Assembly: GCA_963854835.1 (NCBI GenBank)
Contig: OY978527.1
Location: 23,045,557 to 23,109,556, forward strand
Length of the DNA stretch: 64,000 bases
Source of the DNA: Megamerina dolium
Taxonomy: Eukaryota; Arthropoda; Insecta; Diptera; Megamerinidae
Direction: 5' to 3'
Part shown: one piece after another, positions 58,690-64,000 of the stretch
Layout: each line of letters opens with the position of its first letter
Position numbering within the stretch: position 1 is the stretch's first letter
Program-made: the position numbers and the translations under genes
Notes under the pieces: generated by a model
What the model was told of the DNA's origin: nothing
The model's database searches: none
Seen by the model: the letters and a program-made list of their open reading frames with translations, nothing else

Positions 58690-61390
58690 TATTACATTTG
58701 ATCAAATATTCTGAATTTCTTTTTAAGGTACATGCTGCTTTACAGGCTTAATTAATAATTTTTCACAAATAGCTGGTAGATTTATAATATATATTAAAAC
58801 ATTCTCATCTGTAGCTATTCTAATACTAGCAAATCCTAGAGCTTCTTCTAAATTATTATAAGGAAATTTCTGTAAGTCAAGAACTTTTTTTCCTAAATTA
58901 TTTTTATCTTCGATGTGTTTTATTACCAGGCGTCTTGTATATTCTTGTATATTCCTTAAAATGGTCTAACATCCTGGTCCAGTATGTAATATTGTTTGTA
59001 AACCTGTTTATGGTTTTCCTTGCTGCTTTTGTAGAATTTATCGTTTTAGAAATGAATATAATTGGTTTACCATTTTGACTTAATACTGCTCCTATCGCAG
59101 CGTTTGGTGTGTCAACTTAGCATTGAAATCCGGGTGAATTAATTCTACTTGCTCCTTTAACAATGATTTTACTCTCTTGAAGGCGTCAATTGCCTTTACA
59201 TCTAATGATATGTCCGTCTTTGTTTTTACATATTTTGCGATATCCTGCCATTTTCTCCCGGTAAATAGACTGTAAGTGGTTTGTGAACTAATCTGTAATT
59301 CTTAATGAACTTACGATAGTAGCCTGCCATTCTTTAGAAACTTCTTAGCTGTCGTAAGGTTGTTGGCAGTGGATATTCCTGGATGGTTTTAATTTCCTCT
59401 GGGTCGGTTTTTATATTATTATAGCCTATTTTATATCCCAAGAATTCGACTCCTTCCTCATAAAATTTCGATTTTTCCAGGGATATCTTCATGTGTGCGT
59501 TTTTAAGTATTTCTATGATTTTTCCAAGGTGACCGATATGATCTTTAAGTGATGTCGGAAATACAATTATATCATCTATATAGACATGGCAAAATTTACC
59601 GATTTTTAGGCCTAATGGCATTCTTACAAATTCATATTTCCCTTTGTTAACAGAAAATGCCGTTTTTTCGATATCTAATTCCTTCATCAATATCTGATGG
59701 AGACCAGATTCTAAATCTAAGGTTGAAAAGTATTATGCTTTTCCTAGATTTGACAAGATGACATTACTGTCGGGTATGGGTTACTTTACTGAAACTGTTT
59801 GCTCATTGAGTTCCTTATAATCTATGTCATCATTAGTAATTTTTTTGGAACAACCTAAATGGGTGAATTATATGGACTTTTACTTGGACGAATTATACTA
59901 TCATCCAATAAATTTTGGATTTCCTTATTTACGAGGGTGTTGATAGACAATGGATATCGATATTGCTTACTCCATATAGGGGTTTCAGTAATCGTGCGGA
60001 TTTCTGCTCTTATGTCTATTCTAAATGGTAGCCACATATTTATTTTCGAATGAGACCTTTCTATCTCTCTTGTAATTTTATCTCTTAACCCTTCAACTTC
60101 CGTCTATTCATTTTTGACATTATTGAGGCCTTCCTCTTTTGTTGTGTCGTTAATAAAGAATTTTTCAATCTTTCCATGATAATTTAGTGTTTCTTTTCTT
60201 AAATCGATGGTGGCATTTGCTCTTTTTAATAAATTTATTCCTACAAGAAGATCGCAATCAAGATCCTTATTTTCTTAAAATCTTTCCTTTAAGTCAAATA
60301 ACGTAGTTTCGTAGTAATGGGTAATAATTGTATACACATGAATAGTTTTCACTCTCTTTTTTAAAACTAATTCATTTCGTCCCGGCAGAATGCTGGGTCG
60401 ACAATAGCAGTTGGTGGCTCCTGTGTCGAGTAGAATTCGTAACTTTCGTCCTGTGGATCGCAATGTCCGGAATACGTATGGGAGCCCGTACCTTCGTCTA
60501 AAAAACCTTCCTCTTGGATATTATTGATGCACTGTATATTATTCTGTGGCTAATAATTAGTTTAGAGACTTGGGTGTTGACGTTTAACTCCATGTTGGAA
60601 ATTATTATAATTTGGTTTCTGCCAAAATGTATTTTTGTATTGTTGTGTATTTTGTTGGTGGAAATATTTATTACTGTTGAATTGTATTGTTGTGTATTTT
60701 GTTGGTGGAAATATTTATTACTGTTGAATTGGAGGAATAGGAGGAAGAATTGCTGTTTTTGAGTGGTTTATGTACCACGTTGGCTGAACTTCCTACTTCC
60801 ATCGGTATATATTCATTTCTGTTTACGCTGCCCGTACGGTTGAATTGAATAACATATACATTATTGGATTCGAGCTCCTGTGCTTTAGCTAAAGTATTTG
60901 GTAAGTGACAAGGAAAATATTATATTTGCTAGTGGCGGACTGCCTATTTTTCTTATTGAGTTCGTTTGTCAGTTCTGAGTTTGACCCGTGTGCCATTATT
61001 GTTTTATTTATTAATGAAGTTAGCTTTTTATTTTTATCATTATAGTATTCTACAATACTTTGACCATCTTGTCTCATTACACTTAATTTCTGCTCAATGA
61101 TATGAAGCGGTCGTTTGTCCGTATACGAAAATCTAATGGCCGAGGATTGCATCGAAATTAAAAACAATACCGTGCTTCGTTAACATGTCATTACATCGTC
61201 AATGATTTTGTTCGTCAAAATGGTCAGCGCAGCATAATACTTGCGACTGCCCTTTACATACATTTTCATGGTATTGTTGGCAGCCTCACACCAGCTAACG
61301 TAAGAATTTTTGCTGATAAATACCCTTCCTCTTTTTAACTTTTAAACTGTTATCGTAATGTTTCGAAGGTGAGTATATCACTGAAATTCT
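58279..61390 (-). mobile_element. 17.6/297-like Gypsy remnant (right arm)
   Basis: Inverted counterpart of 40385-43500 with the same internal breaks: env-like ORF 58279-58689, RT YIDDIIVF region 59334-59690, RT start 59855-60037, protease DTGATN 60275-60463, Gag 60889-61300. It lacks the KTDPEEIKTIQ duplication of the left arm. It has its own duplication of about 46 bp near 60640-60725. Confidence 0.8.
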
Positions 61391-61432
61391 TTTGACTTTA
61401 TAAGAAAGTGGACATTTCCCATACACTTAAAT

Positions 61433-61731
<299 letters not shown>

Positions 61732-61739
61732 TTAACGAT

Positions 61740-62235
61740 TTAATTCGAATTAACTAGGGCATTAACTGTATTAACTGCAGCTAATCCGCATTAACTCCAC
61801 GAGTTAATTCTCAAAATTAAAGAGAATTAGGGCAATTTACGATGGCTACACTGCTGAAAAATTTTTATTGTGATTTTTTCTGGATCCAACTTACAAAACA
61901 ATAGGTGTGTTCGTTTATAAAAATTTAAACAATTGTTAACAGTTTTTGACATGAAAAGCGTTGGCATAAATAAATCCAGCTGTCAATTACACGCTGTGAA
62001 TGTCAATTTACAAGTTTCTGATAGTTTTTAATTCACTTACTTGTAGATTTTCTCATATCGAGAGTGACAGCTGACAGAAATATATAGTAATAGTAATGTA
62101 AGTGAGCAGACCTAATAAAAGAGCAATCAGCTGTTTAGTTAATCCGTAATACCACCGTCTGTAAGGTTAGTATTTTATTCAGATTAAGTGCGTCGTTAAT
62201 CCGGATTAACGCTGCCGTCTGTCTAGGCTATAAGA
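61740..62235. repeat. palindrome-rich non-coding segment (right arm)
   Basis: Counterpart of 39560-40060 with TTAATTCGAATTAA-type and AATCCGGATTAACG motifs. Confidence 0.4.
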
Positions 62236-63199
62236 CACTTGTGCCTTTCTTTCCACAGAGGCACAGCACACAAGCGACATTTTTGACCAACTCAAACACT
62301 CATCATTTTATTAAAAATGAAAAACTATCGAAAATTAAATGATGATACTTGCTACAACGGTGTGGTTTTAACCGATATACAAAACTGCCTGGATTGTACA
62401 TACATTAAGACATAAGGGCATTAACCGTCCTACTGAAAAATAGAACAAATACGGATGTCTTGGCTTATCCGATACCAAAACTCATTATTTATATTACGTA
62501 TGGTCCGCAAATGCGATATAGTAATGACAGTTGGAATACAAATATGGATGGTACACACTAAAGAAAACTAAAGAACTGAAACTGAAGGTATGAAAATGAT
62601 ATAGTTGTAATACGAGGGCGATTCCAGAGCTACCCGACCTAACAAAGAAAACACAACCAATTTGGGAAAATTTTTCTTTATTTCTCAACATAAACTCCTT
62701 TTACCTGTGCATAGTATGTACTGTCTAGCATATTAAAATAGCCATCTACCGCAGACTCCACCTATTCATTTTTGCTAATCTTCCAATACCAAGCCACTTT
62801 TTCAAATTCGGCTATGTATATGTTTGTGAAGAAAATGATTTAATTTCTTTACTTTTTGTAGAACAATGTCACAGATTTACATCGATGTAAATGAACCGGA
62901 CATGGAGTATAGAATTGGAGTAAATTTTGATGTATATTTTGTACCAGCTTTCAGTGGTTTGTATGTGTATACTTACCGTCTATTTTCACCCCTTAAGATG
63001 AACTCATCTACAAAATTGACGTTTTTTCCAATTTAATTCTTGAAAGTGTTTCATAATGTATTCGTAATAGAAATAAGTGATGTTAATTACATATGAAGAA
63101 AAAAATTGTATTAAATATGCTTGCATATTGGTTTGCCTTGAAAATATATATGTGTAGTATTTAATATATTTTTAAATTAACAATGCTACGAAATTAAAC
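62236..63199. other. right-arm DNA with one possible exon, otherwise no gene
   Basis: Counterpart of 38590-39560. At 62862-62960 a TTTTTGTAG/AACAATG acceptor leads into MSQIYIDVNEPDMEYRIGV... and ends at GTTT/GTATGT, an exon-like unit. A shadow ORF of 65 codons (62494-62691) is present in both arms. I do not recognise either. Confidence 0.35.
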
Positions 63200-63443
63200 T
63201 CTTAAGTAACTTCTTGTAACTGTTGTTTCTGCTGTTGCATCATGGATTTCATGAATTCCAAGAGTTGACCAGTCGAATCTGTCTTGCTCTCTTTCTCAGC
63301 GTGTACAACTGCATGTATCTCGGCTTCTTCAGGGAACTCATGTTCTCACCAGCACTTCTGCTTTTTTACCTGATGACGATAGATTCATCTCTACCAACAG
63401 CTTTTTAAGCTGGTCCACTTGTAGTTGGTCAATTTTCACCATA
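63200..63443 (-). pseudogene. SAP-Gag 5' fragment (right arm)
   Basis: The minus strand starts MVKIDQLQVDQLKKLLVEMN. It then has the same internal deletion and frameshift as the left-arm fragment (KKAEVLVRT, EFPEEAEIHAVVHAEKESK). Its start and its LTR resemble the main family rather than the left-arm LTR. Confidence 0.8.
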
Positions 63444-63471
63444 TTTACAGAATCCCACTTCTGACACCAAT

Positions 63472-63897
63472 TGTTACGTTTTTATTCTGTGAGCGTTTAA
63501 TTCTATTTAAATTACCTTGTTCGATCACTGGATTCTGTTAATAATAACTGGAACACTTATTTTATACAACTATTTACAGCAACAATTTATTTAATAAACT
63601 ATGTTTATAATCAACTCTGTTCACAATCAACTATTTAGAGTAACACTCTAATGTACTTGCAACTTTTGCCTCTGTATCGATGTTTTCGCAATCAGAATGA
63701 TTTTCAATTGTCAACACTGGCTCTATTTATACTCTGTTAGCAACACCCCAGAATCTTCCTTTATCGAGATTCTTCTCTTTCTTTCTCGTTGGCTTGTTCT
63801 GGTTATCGCTTAATTCTTTTTGTTTACATTCGTTTCGATGCTGCCAATAGTGTCAGTCAAAATAGTGATGAGTAATCAACCATCGATACTCGTTACA
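63472..63897 (-). repeat. 5' LTR of right-arm Gypsy fragment
   Basis: 426 bp, TGTAACGAG to CGTAACA on the minus strand, TATAAATA present, outer flank ATAT (63898-63901). It is of a different subfamily from the left-arm LTR at 37877, so arm homology stops inside gag. Confidence 0.87.
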
Positions 63898-64000
63898 ATA
63901 TAATACGAGATATTGAATTGCTTGTTTTAAAGCGAAGATAATTTTTTTTTGAGATTTATCATCTAGCAGCATCACATTTGGTCCAACATGTTTGGCGCCA

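Overview
This window looks like repeat-dense (probably heterochromatic, low-recombination) DNA from a higher dipteran. A tephritid-type fruit fly is my guess, not a proof. It is AT-rich, has short introns with GT/AG ends and long (TA)n tracts, and holds a typical dipteran transposon set: Ty3/Gypsy, BEL/Pao with Env, Jockey, an RTE-like LINE, Tc1/mariner, Harbinger, MITE and tRNA-SINE. Nothing looks bacterial or viral in the free sense. Nearly everything is mobile-element DNA. The only convincing host-type gene is a C2H2 zinc-finger gene near 55-56 kb. A THAP gene and a Myb/SANT gene survive as split, decayed remnants.

Layout. 0-3.3 kb: decayed Jockey element (minus). 3.7-7.4 kb: an LTR element with Gag joined directly to integrase. 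7.4-12.7 kb: a SINE, Harbinger and THAP remnants, a solo LTR, and a MITE split by a Tc1-like element. 12.8-22.2 kb: a SINE, then two RTE-like LINEs in inverted orientation. Around and between them lie the two halves of one Gypsy element, separated by an inversion. 23.4-30.5 kb: a BEL/Pao element with Env, carrying a nested Jockey. 31-37.6 kb: LTR and LINE scraps and a second, decayed BEL/Pao element. 37.9-63.9 kb: a large inverted duplication. Its arms run about 38.4-51.7 kb and 55.6-63.4 kb, around a spacer of about 3.9 kb. Each arm carries the same 17.6/297-like Gypsy ruin and the same zinc-finger gene segment.

How the parts relate. The arms act as each other's 'empty site'. The Gypsy copy at 44.2-48.0 kb and the LINE at 48.4-51.4 kb exist only in the left arm, and a 1.26 kb non-coding element exists only in the right arm. 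All three therefore look younger than the duplication. The most notable coding unit is an intact 937-codon ORF at 44664-47477. It encodes SAP domain, coiled coil, Gag, two zinc knuckles, then a complete-looking DD35E integrase, with no protease, reverse transcriptase or RNase H. A second, older copy at 3.7-7.4 kb has the same junction, so this is an amplified non-autonomous subfamily rather than one broken copy. All LTRs of this family with a readable flank but one (a 5'-truncated fragment) abut RTAT (ATAT or GTAT) 4-bp target sites.
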